Below, one piece after another: positions 44,618 through 54,409 of a stretch of 64,000 nt of DNA. Source of the DNA: Plectosphaerella cucumerina (taxonomy: Eukaryota; Ascomycota; Sordariomycetes; Glomerellales; Plectosphaerellaceae); NCBI GenBank assembly GCA_020746995.1, contig JAGPXD010000005.1:1488001-1552000 (forward strand). Direction: 5' to 3'. Each line of letters starts with the position of its first letter. The stretch's first letter is position 1. Both the position numbers and the translations under genes were made by a program. Below the pieces are notes generated by a model. That model had not been told where the DNA came from and ran no database searches. It saw only the letters and a program-made list of their open reading frames with translations.

Positions 44618-45667
44618 ATGGCGGCCACTGGCATCCCAGCGCCTTTGACCTTCCGGTATAACGTTGCGGATGATGTACCTCTCGAACTAGACGTCTACTT
44701 GCCGCAGCATCCCAGCTCATCATCCAACGGGGCTGCCCTCATCTTCTTCCACGGCGGTGGGCTGGCAAGTGATCCTCTCGCGGAGTTGCAAGATTGCTTG
44801 GAAACACGAGAGTCACGCAGCTAACAGCAGGTCTCGTAGGTGGGCAACAATCGTAGCCACATATCGCCCTACCTGATCGAGGCACCTCTGGCCCGGGGAT
44901 GGCCCGTCGTCAGCATCGACTACCGCCTGCTCCCGCAGGTCGACGGCGAGGCCATCCGACAAGACATCATCTCCGCCTGGCGCTTCATCGTCGACGAGCT
45001 CCCTTCTAAGCTTCCCGCTTTCAAGATAGACCCTCTGCGCCTGACGGCGGCCGGACAAAGCGCGGGCGGATACCTCGCCTACCTTGCCGGCGCCCACTGC
45101 CATCCCCGACCCGCCGCTGTCTTCAGCATCTACGGTATCTCCACATTCAACGACCCGTTCTTCGTCGAAAAGATCCAACTGAACGAGTATCCTCTAAAGC
45201 GGGCCGACCTCGTTCATTACCTTGATTCGCCGTCGATAATCTCTGGCGACGACAGTGTCTTCGACGCTCCGTCTGATGCGCCCGATGCCGCTGACCTGAG
45301 CGGCTTGGATAGACTCAGGATCAAACTGGATCGGCCCGCCTTGTACGACTATTTTGTTCAGGAGGGTCTCTTGCCAGCCGCAGTGGGTGATTCTCGCGAC
45401 CTCGACCCCCTACAGCTCCTGGACGCGTCGTATCCACCCACGATTACGCTTCATGGCACGGGAGACCGTCTAGTTCCACACTACATGTCGAGTAAGGTTG
45501 TCGAGAAACTGAAGGCTCTTGGCATCGAGGCTCATCAGTTTGAGGTTGAAGGCGTGGATCACGGGTTTGAAGTCTTCTCCCACGCATATGATAGGCCGGG
45601 ATCAAATATCTGGTCGACCTACCTGGAGAAACCATTCCTGGCACTAAATAAAATCTACGGCCGCTGA
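44618..45667 (+). CDS. Alpha/beta hydrolase, HSL-like (abhydrolase-3) family
   Basis: Two exons (44618-44764 and 44840-45667) give 324 residues. The oxyanion motif HGGG is at residues 45-48, directly before the intron. After it the sequence continues LVGNNRSHISPYL, SIDYRLLPQ, then nucleophile GQSAGG with Ser123, acid GTGDRLVPH (Asp258) and GVDHGFEV (His290). The intron uses a GC donor (GCAAGT) with a GCTAAC branch site and a TAG acceptor; reading through it gives a premature stop. The HGGG and GxSAGG motifs define the hormone-sensitive-lipase-like branch, carboxylesterases acting on short or medium esters; the natural substrate is unknown. No signal peptide is seen, so cytosolic. It sits in an accessory-looking stretch beside a HET gene. 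Confidence 0.9.
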
Positions 45668-46768
45668 AATTGAGTTTTTCATCTTGATTCTGCTGCCTGT
45701 GTATTCATGTTTGCAAAGAGAGAGACATTATGGGACTTCGATGGTTGAAAAGTCACGAAGAACGTTTCGGGCATCAAATCTGGATGCAAAAAAACACTCA
45801 TGCTCGGTGCCCCGTTGTTTCGGGGCATGTTGAAGGTAGGCACCTAGGATACATCGCAATCGAAGTACACCCCGGATCGCAGCGTAAAGCTGTTCTGCGG
45901 GGGGTATATGCCCTTCACTAACGGGATAACCAGTTCAAAGTATCGGGGTTGACGAGAGGCAATTGGATCTAATTCAAGTACCTAATTGATCCATGATAGC
46001 AGAGACGCCCAAAAACCTAGAACGTCTCATTGGGAAGTTGAGGTCACTTTTGACCACAGACAGTTGAAACTGTACAAAATAGGAGTTTGTAACATCCAGT
46101 GTCTGCTAAAGACTGAGTCAATATGCCTTGACCTTCGATTGACACATGAACAGACACTTTGAATATAATATCAAATCCCATGATAATCACTCACATTAAC
46201 TTTCTATCGTGCCAGGCTGAGGCCACATGACCTCTTGGCGCGTGGGCCCAGCCTGACTCGGAACTCGCCTTACCTATTTATACGCTCTTCGGAGCCTGAG
46301 ACCGGCTCTCCTAGAAGGATAGACTACGCTTTTCTTCTTGTGCCTCCGTTTCCTCGTCACTCTTTCCCATTCCCTACGGTCCTCCATCTGCTCAGTCTCA
46401 TGTGATTAGTCAGCTCACATTGGACGGGAAAGTGCGGAACTGCTGACTAAGTTGAACCATTGCTCTTTCCAGGCGGTTTGATCTGAGGTTCCATCTTCCT
46501 GACACACTCTGTCACTCCAGTCCCTCTTTTTCGTCCATGGAGACTCTCCTCGTGCGTTGATGCCAGGGGATCCTCCCAAGTGCAGCTTCGCCGCCGGGTC
46601 GAATGCCAAGGCGTGTCTTGCCGCACCCGCCAATCATGCCGAACTCTTTTGGCCCCCACCGCCCGGCGAGGCTGGCCGCAGCCATGTCCTGCCTGGAAAC
46701 CCCTCTCATACTGCGATGCCCCTCAATCGTGACGGTCATCCCCGCCATGATCAGCCCTCGAGAGGACG
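45668..46768. other. Gene-poor 1.1-kb stretch upstream of the HET gene
   Basis: Moderately AT-rich compared with flanks; no gene or mobile-element remnant could be recognised. A CTATTTATACG element near 46275 may be a TATA-like site, about 490 bases from the HET start. Confidence 0.4.
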
Positions 46769-49321
46769 ATGAGACTCTTCAACGTCCACACCCTCCAGCT
46801 GGAGAGCTTCTTCGGCAAGCAACTTCCCCGATACGCCATCCTCTCTCACCGATGGGGCCCGGATGACGAGGAGCTCACGTTCCGCGACGTCCAGGCGAAC
46901 AACCTGGACAAGCCCGGCATCGGCAGCGTCAAGCTCCGGGGATGCATAGCCCAGGCCAAGGACGATAAGCTCGACTACATCTGGGTCGACACTTTCTGTA
47001 TCAATAAGGCCGATGACGCGACGGAGCTCACAAAGGCCATCAACTCCATGTTCGCCTGGTACCGGGGCGCCACCGTATGCTACGCCTACCTCTGCGACGT
47101 CGTTAATGGGCCTTTGAACGAGCGGCTTCCTATGTTTTGTGCGAGCCAGTGGTTCCGCAGGGGCTGGACGTTGCAGGAACTACTGGCCCCCCGATACGTC
47201 CGCTTCTATACCCGTCAGTGGAGCGCGATGGGCACCAAGCACTCCATGTCTGCCGAGGTCGAGAAGGCAACGGGAATATCAGCAGGCTTTCTCGAGGGCG
47301 TCTGGCAGATGGACGACGCCAGTGTCGCTCAGCGCATGTCATGGGCCGCGGGGAGAGTTACCAGGGAGCCCGAGGACATAGCCTACTCGCTGTTGGGCAT
47401 CCTTGGTGTCAACATGCCTTTGATCTACGGCGAGGGGGGAAATGCCTTTATCCGGCTGCAGGAGGAAATTTCGAAGAAAGTCCCCGACGACTCGATTCTC
47501 GCCTGGGGCATGCGTCTGCGCAACCAAGATGGAAAACCCGCGGGTAACACAGGCGCCGTTGGGAGCATCGGCATCCTGGCTTCTTCCCCGGCGGACTTTC
47601 TAGACTCTGGTAACATTACTTCAAGCGGCGACCCTCCTTCAATTCTCTGGTCATCTGGGGCTGGCAGTCTTGGGATCGAGATGGCTCTTCATACAAGCGC
47701 CGATGGGCAATGCTATGGGCTCTTGCATTGCCATGCGGCGGACGACTCCGACAAAGTCGTGGGCATCCCTCTGCAGCGTTCATCTAGCCAGCGCTCCGAC
47801 GAATACGTCCGATCTGCCGGCTGCTGTCCCATCTTCCTGCCGGTGGAAGCAGCCCGGAAGAGCGGCCGGATCTCGCCGGCGGCACCGATCCGCATCCGTG
47901 TCAGCCCGTCCACCAGAAAAGGCAAAGGGGAAGCGAGTTCCAGCCGATTCTGGATCAAGGGTCTTCATGTCATGGGACTCCAGATCGTAGAGACCTTTCC
48001 GACTGGTTGTTGGGATGCCTCCACCAGCACAATCACAGCTCCCGACGACGACCCCGCCTGGAATCACATCTGGCTTCGACTCCGAAAGGACCCGGACAAC
48101 GACAGCATACTGGATTTTATCCTCGTACTCAGTAGTGTGCCAACTACGCAGGATGGCCAGCGACCGGCTAGGAGCGTCGGCGTGGGAGTGTGCTCGCGAC
48201 TCTCCCGTCTTCCCACTGCACACTACCGGGGTGGCGCGCCAAACTTTGACCCCAAGCAGTCGGACAACACAGCCTCAGCGTATGTGACCTTGAGTCTACG
48301 TCAGAGCCAGCAGTTCATCGGGGCCAAATCCACTCATGTCATTGAGTTGGCAGCTGCCGATGAGGATTGTCCACACTACGTGGATTTAACGAGTACATTC
48401 TCGAGGATGGATCTCGAAGCTGGGATCATCGGCGGCCTTGAGCTGTGCGACGACATGCTGAGAGCACGGGCGGACGACCGGTCCATCGGCAGATTCCATG
48501 AAAAGCACATCAAGGAGGTGGAGTCGTCAATGGAGATGTTGGACCAGGCCATTGCACGATTGCAAGGGCTGCGGGGCTTCCTAGACCGCGACCGTGAACG
48601 AATGTTGACGGTGCGGGGTTTCGAAGGCTTTCAAGAGTGTTTGTACGAAGATGAAGTATCGGAACGGGAAGAACAGATCGTCGGTACCGCGCTGCAGATG
48701 ATGAACGGCGGCGACGAAGGGATTTCAACAGACAACGACGGCCAGGCGGCAGATGCACTGTTCGAGCTAATTATAGGCCATGTCTCCGGGGTTGTCGAGC
48801 TGAAAAGACCGGCGGCTTGGACGCCCCGCCAGACTGCCGTGTATCTCGCCGCATGCTGCAACGAGAGCGGAGTGATGGAATTTCTCAAGAGACTGGGAGG
48901 AGACCTGGAAACGGCCCTGCTTTGGTGCACGCAGGAGGACGATGGCGGCGGGATTGGGACATTGTTGGACGCCGGGGCGTCGCCCGAGGGACCCAAGGAC
49001 TGCCCGGACCCACCGCTAATGCTCGCCGTCATTGCTGGCAACGAAGGCATCGTCGAAATGTTGCTGGATCATGGCGCCTCTCTTGATGTCGTGGACAAGG
49101 AGGGTCGCTCACCCGTGGAGGTTGCAGCGGCACTCGGGCACGGCGGCGTCGAGAGGCAACTGAACCGGTTTACGATAGAGAGGCAAGATAAGGAGGGTAG
49201 GAAGAGCAAGGTGGGCAAGGCTCTGGACCAGATTAGGTGGTGCTTGGGTACCGACGACAAGGTAATGGAGACGTACAAGCATTCGCTGCGCGACGCTGGG
49301 TACGACGGACTGCTGGATTAG
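46769..49321 (+). CDS. HET-domain protein with C-terminal ankyrin-like repeats
   Basis: HET-domain proteins govern non-self recognition and programmed cell death between incompatible fungal strains, and are often accessory. A single exon gives 850 residues. The N-terminus has the HET core: RLFNVHTLQLESFF, YAILSHRWG with EELTFRD, LDYIWVDTFCINKADDATELTKAINSM, and RRGWTLQELLAPRYVRFY (residues about 1-160). A large middle region has no recognised domain. Residues about 690-800 hold at least one good ankyrin-type unit (PLMLAVIAGNEGIVEMLLDHGASLDVVDKEGRSP), preceded by weaker copies. No NACHT or WD40 repeats follow, unlike HET-E. Base composition is near that of neighbours. The absence of introns and the gene-poor surroundings fit an accessory gene. 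Confidence 0.9.
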   Translation: MRLFNVHTLQLESFFGKQLPRYAILSHRWGPDDEELTFRDVQANNLDKPGIGSVKLRGCIAQAKDDKLDYIWVDTFCINKADDATELTKAINSMFAWYRGATVCYAYLCDVVNGPLNERLPMFCASQWFRRGWTLQELLAPRYVRFYTRQWSAMGTKHSMSAEVEKATGISAGFLEGVWQMDDASVAQRMSWAAGRVTREPEDIAYSLLGILGVNMPLIYGEGGNAFIRLQEEISKKVPDDSILAWGMRLRNQDGKPAGNTGAVGSIGILASSPADFLDSGNITSSGDPPSILWSSGAGSLGIEMALHTSADGQCYGLLHCHAADDSDKVVGIPLQRSSSQRSDEYVRSAGCCPIFLPVEAARKSGRISPAAPIRIRVSPSTRKGKGEASSSRFWIKGLHVMGLQIVETFPTGCWDASTSTITAPDDDPAWNHIWLRLRKDPDNDSILDFILVLSSVPTTQDGQRPARSVGVGVCSRLSRLPTAHYRGGAPNFDPKQSDNTASAYVTLSLRQSQQFIGAKSTHVIELAAADEDCPHYVDLTSTFSRMDLEAGIIGGLELCDDMLRARADDRSIGRFHEKHIKEVESSMEMLDQAIARLQGLRGFLDRDRERMLTVRGFEGFQECLYEDEVSEREEQIVGTALQMMNGGDEGISTDNDGQAADALFELIIGHVSGVVELKRPAAWTPRQTAVYLAACCNESGVMEFLKRLGGDLETALLWCTQEDDGGGIGTLLDAGASPEGPKDCPDPPLMLAVIAGNEGIVEMLLDHGASLDVVDKEGRSPVEVAAALGHGGVERQLNRFTIERQDKEGRKSKVGKALDQIRWCLGTDDKVMETYKHSLRDAGYDGLLD

Positions 49322-50104
49322 TAGCCCGGATAGGGAGGGCTTTGTAGAAGTGGCCGGATGGGTTGGTTCTGAGAGCTAGGCGGTAGCATTGTTTGTTCGA
49401 CGTGGTCATCTGTCTGCGACTGAAAGTAGGGGTACTACTGTAGTATGATAACCTGACAGGAAATGAGCTGGGCAATGTCCCATCATCACATGCTCGGGCG
49501 AAGGACATCCTCGAGGTCCACCTTGTCGGTGCCTGCCCTTGCACCTTTCACCCGATTGCTCTTGCCCCTGGACGCTCGCCTGGCGGGGAGGAGCAGCCGC
49601 TAATGACGTCGCCCTGGCGGGACCTAGGCCCTTTTGGGCGGGGGAGCCAGCCACCTCGCCTCACCGTGGGAGGAACGAACCTAGGGAAGCTCAGGCCGGT
49701 ACTTGGCCGTTATACCCGACCTGCGAGGAAATCCGACCAACCAGGAGCTGCGAAATGGCCCAGGCCCTTCCACCGCACATGGCCATGCGAATCAGCACAT
49801 TCTCACCGATCCGCCCCAACCATCCCATTCCAACCACCACCACCGACAGGATCACGCAGGAAAAAAAAATACGCTCCTCGCGCGGTCGAGCTCGGCTGAC
49901 CACCACCCACCGACTCATCCTCCCCAGACGCGTCCGGACGCAACACAATCCGACTCTGCTCGTCCACGACCACCGCCACTGCTCGCTGCTGCATGCATCT
50001 CCGCGATCCCTCACCCGGGCTGGACTGGACCGCCACTCCACCCGCCGACACCTTACCTCCGACCTCCCTCCCTCCCCCCGACATATAACTCGACACACAG
50101 ATAA
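49322..50104. other. Intergenic: HET gene 3' side and spo7 promoter/leader
   Basis: No gene is supported. From about 49780 to 50104 it is CACC/CCAC-rich leader running into AAATGG at the spo7 start; a short A run (9 A) is at 49861-49869. Confidence 0.5.
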
Positions 50105-51484
50105 ATGGCCGACCGCGACATCGACTCGCTCGTCAAGGGCGCCCCCGCTCCCGGCAAGGAGGCGGCGGCCCCGGAGCGCACCAGCGGCGTCACACCGGCG
50201 ACAAAGGGCGACCCCCTCAACCACGCCCCGAGCAGCCCGTCCATGATCTATCTCAACCTGCTTGTGCTCGAGGCGTCGCTGCGCGCCCAGTACCTGGAGC
50301 TGCGCGCTCGCCGCCGCCACCACGCCTTCTTCTTGACGCTGCTGTCCCTGTGGATCGGCGGTTTCGGTTACGCGCTCTTCTTCGCCCCTCGTGAGGACGG
50401 CCAGGGCGTTGGCGGCTCCGTCTACTGGGGCGTCGAGACTATCGAGAAGCTCTGCTTCATGGGCGGAGTCATGACCGCCATTCTCGTCTGGGCCACCGGC
50501 ATTTGGGACCGCGGCATCCGCTGGCCGCGCCGCTGGTTCGCCGTCTCCAACCGCGGCCTGCGCGGCTTCAACTGCAAGCTCGTCATCATCCGCCGCCCTC
50601 TGTGGGCTGAAATTGGCTCCTCCGTCGGCTTCTTCCTTACCTACGGCCTCTTCTCGCACACCGCCTCGTCCTCGTACCGATATGTCGACCCCGCCGTTTT
50701 GCGCGCCGTCGAGAAGGAGATGCGCCTGACCCCCGAGTCCCACCCCGCTCTGCCTGTCGTCGCCGAGGATGAGGAGCGCGGAGGCCACGAGGAGGACCTG
50801 GCCCCTGGCGGCGACTACGTCAAGCTTCTGCTCCTGGCCAAGCCTTTTACCCCGACATTCCGCGAGAACTGGGAGATATACCGCACCGAATACTGGGAAA
50901 AGGAGAACGAGCGCCGCGCCGTCATTCGCCGCAAGCTCAAGGAACGCGAGCGCGAGCTTGCTCGCCAGCGCTGGGGCATGTTCTGGTGGCTGCCCTGGCG
51001 TCGTAACGCCGTGCTCGTCGCCCCGCCCACCACCGCGCCCGCCGCCATGACGCGCAGCCGGAACCGCGAAAAGGACCTTGCGGACCTCGACAAGCTGTAC
51101 CCCCGCGTGGGCGCCATCGCCATCGAAAAGTCGCACCGACGTCGCGGTAGCAGCGTGCGCCGGCGCAGCTCCACGAGCTCCTCGCGCAGCCCGACCCCTG
51201 GCCTTGCTGGCCTCGCGGGTCTCGAGGGCGCCGCTGCTGAGGAGGCCGCTGGGTCCGTAAGCCGCAAGGCAAGCACCGCCAGCACCGCCTCGGACAAGAA
51301 GCGCCGCAATAAGCTGTCTACGAGCGTTGCCAAACCGAAGAGGCCGGCGCCCGACTCAAGGTCTGTCACGCCTGATATCCCGTCGCCGCTGGCCACGGAG
51401 AGCGCCGTCGCTGCAGCCGAGGGCGAGGAGGAGGCTGGGACAGGTGGCAGAAAGGACAAGGCGGTTACGACTGGCGACGCATGA
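50105..51484 (+). CDS. spo7: Spo7-like regulatory subunit of the Nem1-Spo7 phosphatase
   Basis: Spo7 binds and stabilises the Nem1 phosphatase in the ER/nuclear envelope; the pair dephosphorylates the lipin Pah1 and so drives diacylglycerol formation and controls nuclear envelope growth. A single exon gives 459 residues. The conserved core is SMIYLNLLVLEASLRAQYLELRARRRHHAFFLTLLSLWIGG at about 46-85, followed by two hydrophobic segments (residues about 74-95 and 112-134: FMGGVMTAILVWATGIW). RWFAVSNRGLRGFNCKLVIIRRP lies at about 145-168, and the tail is KPFTPTFRENWEIYRTEYWEKEN. The long C-terminus after residue 310 is Arg/Ser-rich, Ala-rich disorder, longer than the yeast protein (259 residues) but common in filamentous fungi. 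Confidence 0.93.
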   Translation: MADRDIDSLVKGAPAPGKEAAAPERTSGVTPATKGDPLNHAPSSPSMIYLNLLVLEASLRAQYLELRARRRHHAFFLTLLSLWIGGFGYALFFAPREDGQGVGGSVYWGVETIEKLCFMGGVMTAILVWATGIWDRGIRWPRRWFAVSNRGLRGFNCKLVIIRRPLWAEIGSSVGFFLTYGLFSHTASSSYRYVDPAVLRAVEKEMRLTPESHPALPVVAEDEERGGHEEDLAPGGDYVKLLLLAKPFTPTFRENWEIYRTEYWEKENERRAVIRRKLKERERELARQRWGMFWWLPWRRNAVLVAPPTTAPAAMTRSRNREKDLADLDKLYPRVGAIAIEKSHRRRGSSVRRRSSTSSSRSPTPGLAGLAGLEGAAAEEAAGSVSRKASTASTASDKKRRNKLSTSVAKPKRPAPDSRSVTPDIPSPLATESAVAAAEGEEEAGTGGRKDKAVTTGDA

Positions 51485-51689
51485 TGAGAAGACATTTATG
51501 AGAATTGACTGGCATTGCATCTACGGTGGCGTTCGGCGTGATATGTCCGATTTATGGGGGTTCAGCTTCAATCATGATATGGTGTGACCAAGCAAACACA
51601 CGGATGATCTAGTTCTGTCACTGGTTACATATTTACTAACTACTACAGTATGATCAGCTAACCCTAGCCTCGACCAGTATGCCTCCCAT

Positions 51690-52120
51690 TTAGGGGTTGA
51701 TGGGAACACCGGCAGCCTCGCAGGTGGCGATGGCCCACTCGAGGGTGGCGGCCCTATTGTCTTGTCAGCTTTTGAAGTCCTGGAGGGTATCGTCGAACAT
51801 ACTGGTCAGCCTCGCTGCAGGCGGCGGTGGTGCAGGCAATGACGGCCGGGGTGTAGGTCTCAGAGCTGGCGAGGTTAGCCTTGATAGCTCAGGGGAACAA
51901 GAGGGAGGGAAGACGAACCCGCAGAGGCAGGCAAAGTCGATGCCGGTGCAGCCCGAGTCGGGAATGTTCTCGATGAAGCAGGGGCGCTGGTTAAGGGTCA
52001 GCAGAGGCTAGCAGGGGGCAGGGGATAGGTTTGACGGACGGAGCAGTCGGGGATGAGGGTGATGTCCTGGGCGGCGGCCAGGGAGGCGAAGAGGGCGATG
52101 ATGGCGGTCTTGGTGAACAT
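51690..52120 (-). CDS. Small secreted CFEM-domain protein, 91 residues, four exons
   Basis: Assembled by hand from four small exons (52120-52040, 51986-51919, 51865-51803, 51753-51690); each join keeps frame. The product has a signal peptide (MFTKTAIIALFASLAAAQ) and then exactly eight cysteines in CFEM order: IPDCSRPCF, DSGC, DFACLC, VIACTTAACSE and a final ATCEAAG. The DFACLC segment contains the Asp that ligates heme in characterised CFEM proteins. There is no hydrophobic C-terminal tail for a GPI anchor (ends VPINP), so secretion is likely. CFEM proteins act in heme or iron uptake and some as virulence effectors in plant pathogens; which applies here is unknown. Donors of introns 1 and 2 (GTCCGT, GTTCGT) are weak; intron 3 has GTATGT. 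Confidence 0.85.
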
Positions 52121-54409
52121 TTTGGTAGCTGTTGGGGAGGGATGTAGATTTGCAAGTTGGAGTGAGTGATGGGTGAGTGATTCGAGTCTCTGGGCGGGCG
52201 AGACGGTGGGTTTTTATAGAGGATGAGCTGCTGGGAGATGGTCTGTTGACCAGGTTTCTGACGGGTCATTAACAAAGGGAGAAACTCCTCCGAGGCGGTT
52301 GTTGCCCCTTCACGTGCTTGAGGATGGGTGCTTCCCCGCGGGGAGGACTGGGGTTTGTGTCACGAAGATCTGGAGAAGGATCTGCGCGTGACGCTGGAGG
52401 TTACGCTGGAGGTTACCCCTGGCGGGGGGTCGGGGATGGTGTTTGATATGGACGTGGGCTGTCGATCACCGGTCTGGGTGTGTTTACTTGCTTGACGGTA
52501 TGTTCAACTTTCGTGAGAAGAGCTACTTCCTGCTTGAACTTGTGGGTTCTGAAGAGGTAGGTCAACATTGCTGACTCGAGGTTCCTCCTCCTGTTCACAT
52601 GCTGTACGACACAAGGACGAGTGAGTCGGGCTGTGTCACAGTGAGGCTCAAAGCTGACGTCCCCCATCCCATAGTCTTCCCCATACCCCGCCGGCAGTTG
52701 GGCATGTGGCATCAATCCCCGGAGATCGACCCCGGACAAACACGGGGCAGGAGCGAGCCTCGGGCCAGGGCGGTGGTCTTACTGGATGTTTGCGGGAGGG
52801 GAACCTGGAAGTATGGCAACATTGTTGCATCGGATGGCATGCTCAACGGCGTTGGGGAGAGGGGAGGTTGTTGAAGTCGGGGGAAGGAGGAGGTTGTGTT
52901 ACATCGGGGTGCGGAGATTGGTCGGGGGCTTTCCATAAGGGGAGGCGTGGCCGGAGGAGGGAAGAGGAGGGCATTCATGTGATTGTAGAGAAACATATGT
53001 GATGGGTATGAGGGTAGGAGGATGACTGGGGAATCACATCTGTGGCTATAGGAGGACGGGTTTGGCTGGGTGTGCCTCTGGGGGTGATGAGTTGGAAAGG
53101 GTGGTATGGTTGGAGTGTGAGTATGAAGATCAGACGTGTAAGGTAGGTAGTATGGAAAGGTCTGAGGGCAGCCTCGGCCTTCTTATCTGTTGTCATTGCG
53201 TGGTAGATGTTGTCATGCTGCTTCCACGTGCTGATGTGTTCATGGTATGGCCGCCGAAAGGGGCTCAGGGGCTGTCACCGGCCCTCAAGGAGCAGCTTTG
53301 CCGGCAAAATAACCACCCCCTCATTTTGGGCGACCAGACAGAGGACATCGATCGAGCGATATTGAGGAGTTTTCAGACATAAAAGGACATGTGTTTGCGC
53401 CTGGGCAGAGTCACTCGTGGTTTATCGCCCACAGGCTGAAGTCAGGTGTTTGCCGGGACTTGACTCAAGGGTGGCGATCAAGGCCAAGCGATGCCTCCAT
53501 TCACTCAAGCATGACAAGCCCGACCGAAGGCGGTCCTCGGTAGAAAGCGACATCTTTACACAAGGATTCAATCGCACATCAAACGAGAGTATCCCCTACT
53601 CCTTATAGCGAAGAGGAGATGCATCAAGGTCTGCTCGCAGGGGCTGCGACATCTCATGCCTATGCCGTGAGAAAAGCCAAAATTCAAACATCCTCTCACC
53701 TGGACACCCACTCGGGCCACTCTGCCGTCAGGGCCACATGGAAATCGGGCGACCAAGAACCCCGATTGGCATGCCGCGCCGACTTGCCCGGCGCCGGCCG
53801 AGTTCGTGGCGGCGCCCAGTGTCGTCTCGGGAGCGCCGGCATCCCGGGGCTCCAGTCGCTGGAGTCTCAAGTACGCGGCCTCAAGGGGCCAAGAAGCAGC
53901 AGCGCTCTCGGCGGGCGTGTGCCGAGCGAGCCACGCGTCCCTGTGCCGAGCTATTCTGGGGAGACATCCCGAGGGAAGAGAGTTCAACGGGCTCAAAGTG
54001 AAGCAAAAGAATGAGTTTTTGATGGCTGCAGTCATCGTCAATCGTGCTGCCTCTGAATGTGACAGGGAGAAGGGCGACGGAGAAGAAGAAGAATGCGGGC
54101 GATCACTGCACTGCCGCACAGCTGCCCCCGCCAAGACCACGGCCTCAGCGCCGACGGTGGCTAAATCTTCCCTCCAGTGGCGATCCCTGCCCGCCCCGGC
54201 GAGAAGCCTGTTTTGACATCACCGCGCGGCACGGTTGGGCGGCCAAGCGAGCCCAGGCCCTCACCGTCATCGCCGCCGCATGGGAATTGATTCTCCTGCG
54301 GCGTTACGTAGGGCGAGCGACATCAATGCAAGGTACAAGTATGTGAGGGCGGGCTGCTGCCCGGGGCCGCGGGGGGTCCTGTCATGATGACTTCGCTCAA
54401 GCGCCCGAC
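52121..54409. other. 2.3-kb stretch without a recognisable gene (CFEM / PLD-like divergent region)
   Basis: Holds a TATA box for the CFEM gene (listed) and two exact copies of a 12-bp unit, ACGCTGGAGGTT, at 52391-52414. Several overlapping open frames exist at 53568-54216 on both strands, but none has family motifs or a convincing start. I see no transposase or reverse-transcriptase motif. Confidence 0.45.
52211..52218 (-). promoter_or_regulatory. TATA box of the CFEM gene
   Basis: TATAAAAA on the minus strand, about 91 bases upstream of the CFEM start codon, the usual distance for a short 5' leader in fungi. A strong TATA box suits an inducible gene. Confidence 0.55.

Noticed and set aside
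53568..54216. Overlapping open frames on both strands in the 52-54 kb gap
   Set aside because: No recognisable motifs, composition like shuffled GC-rich DNA, and mutual overlap on opposite strands.
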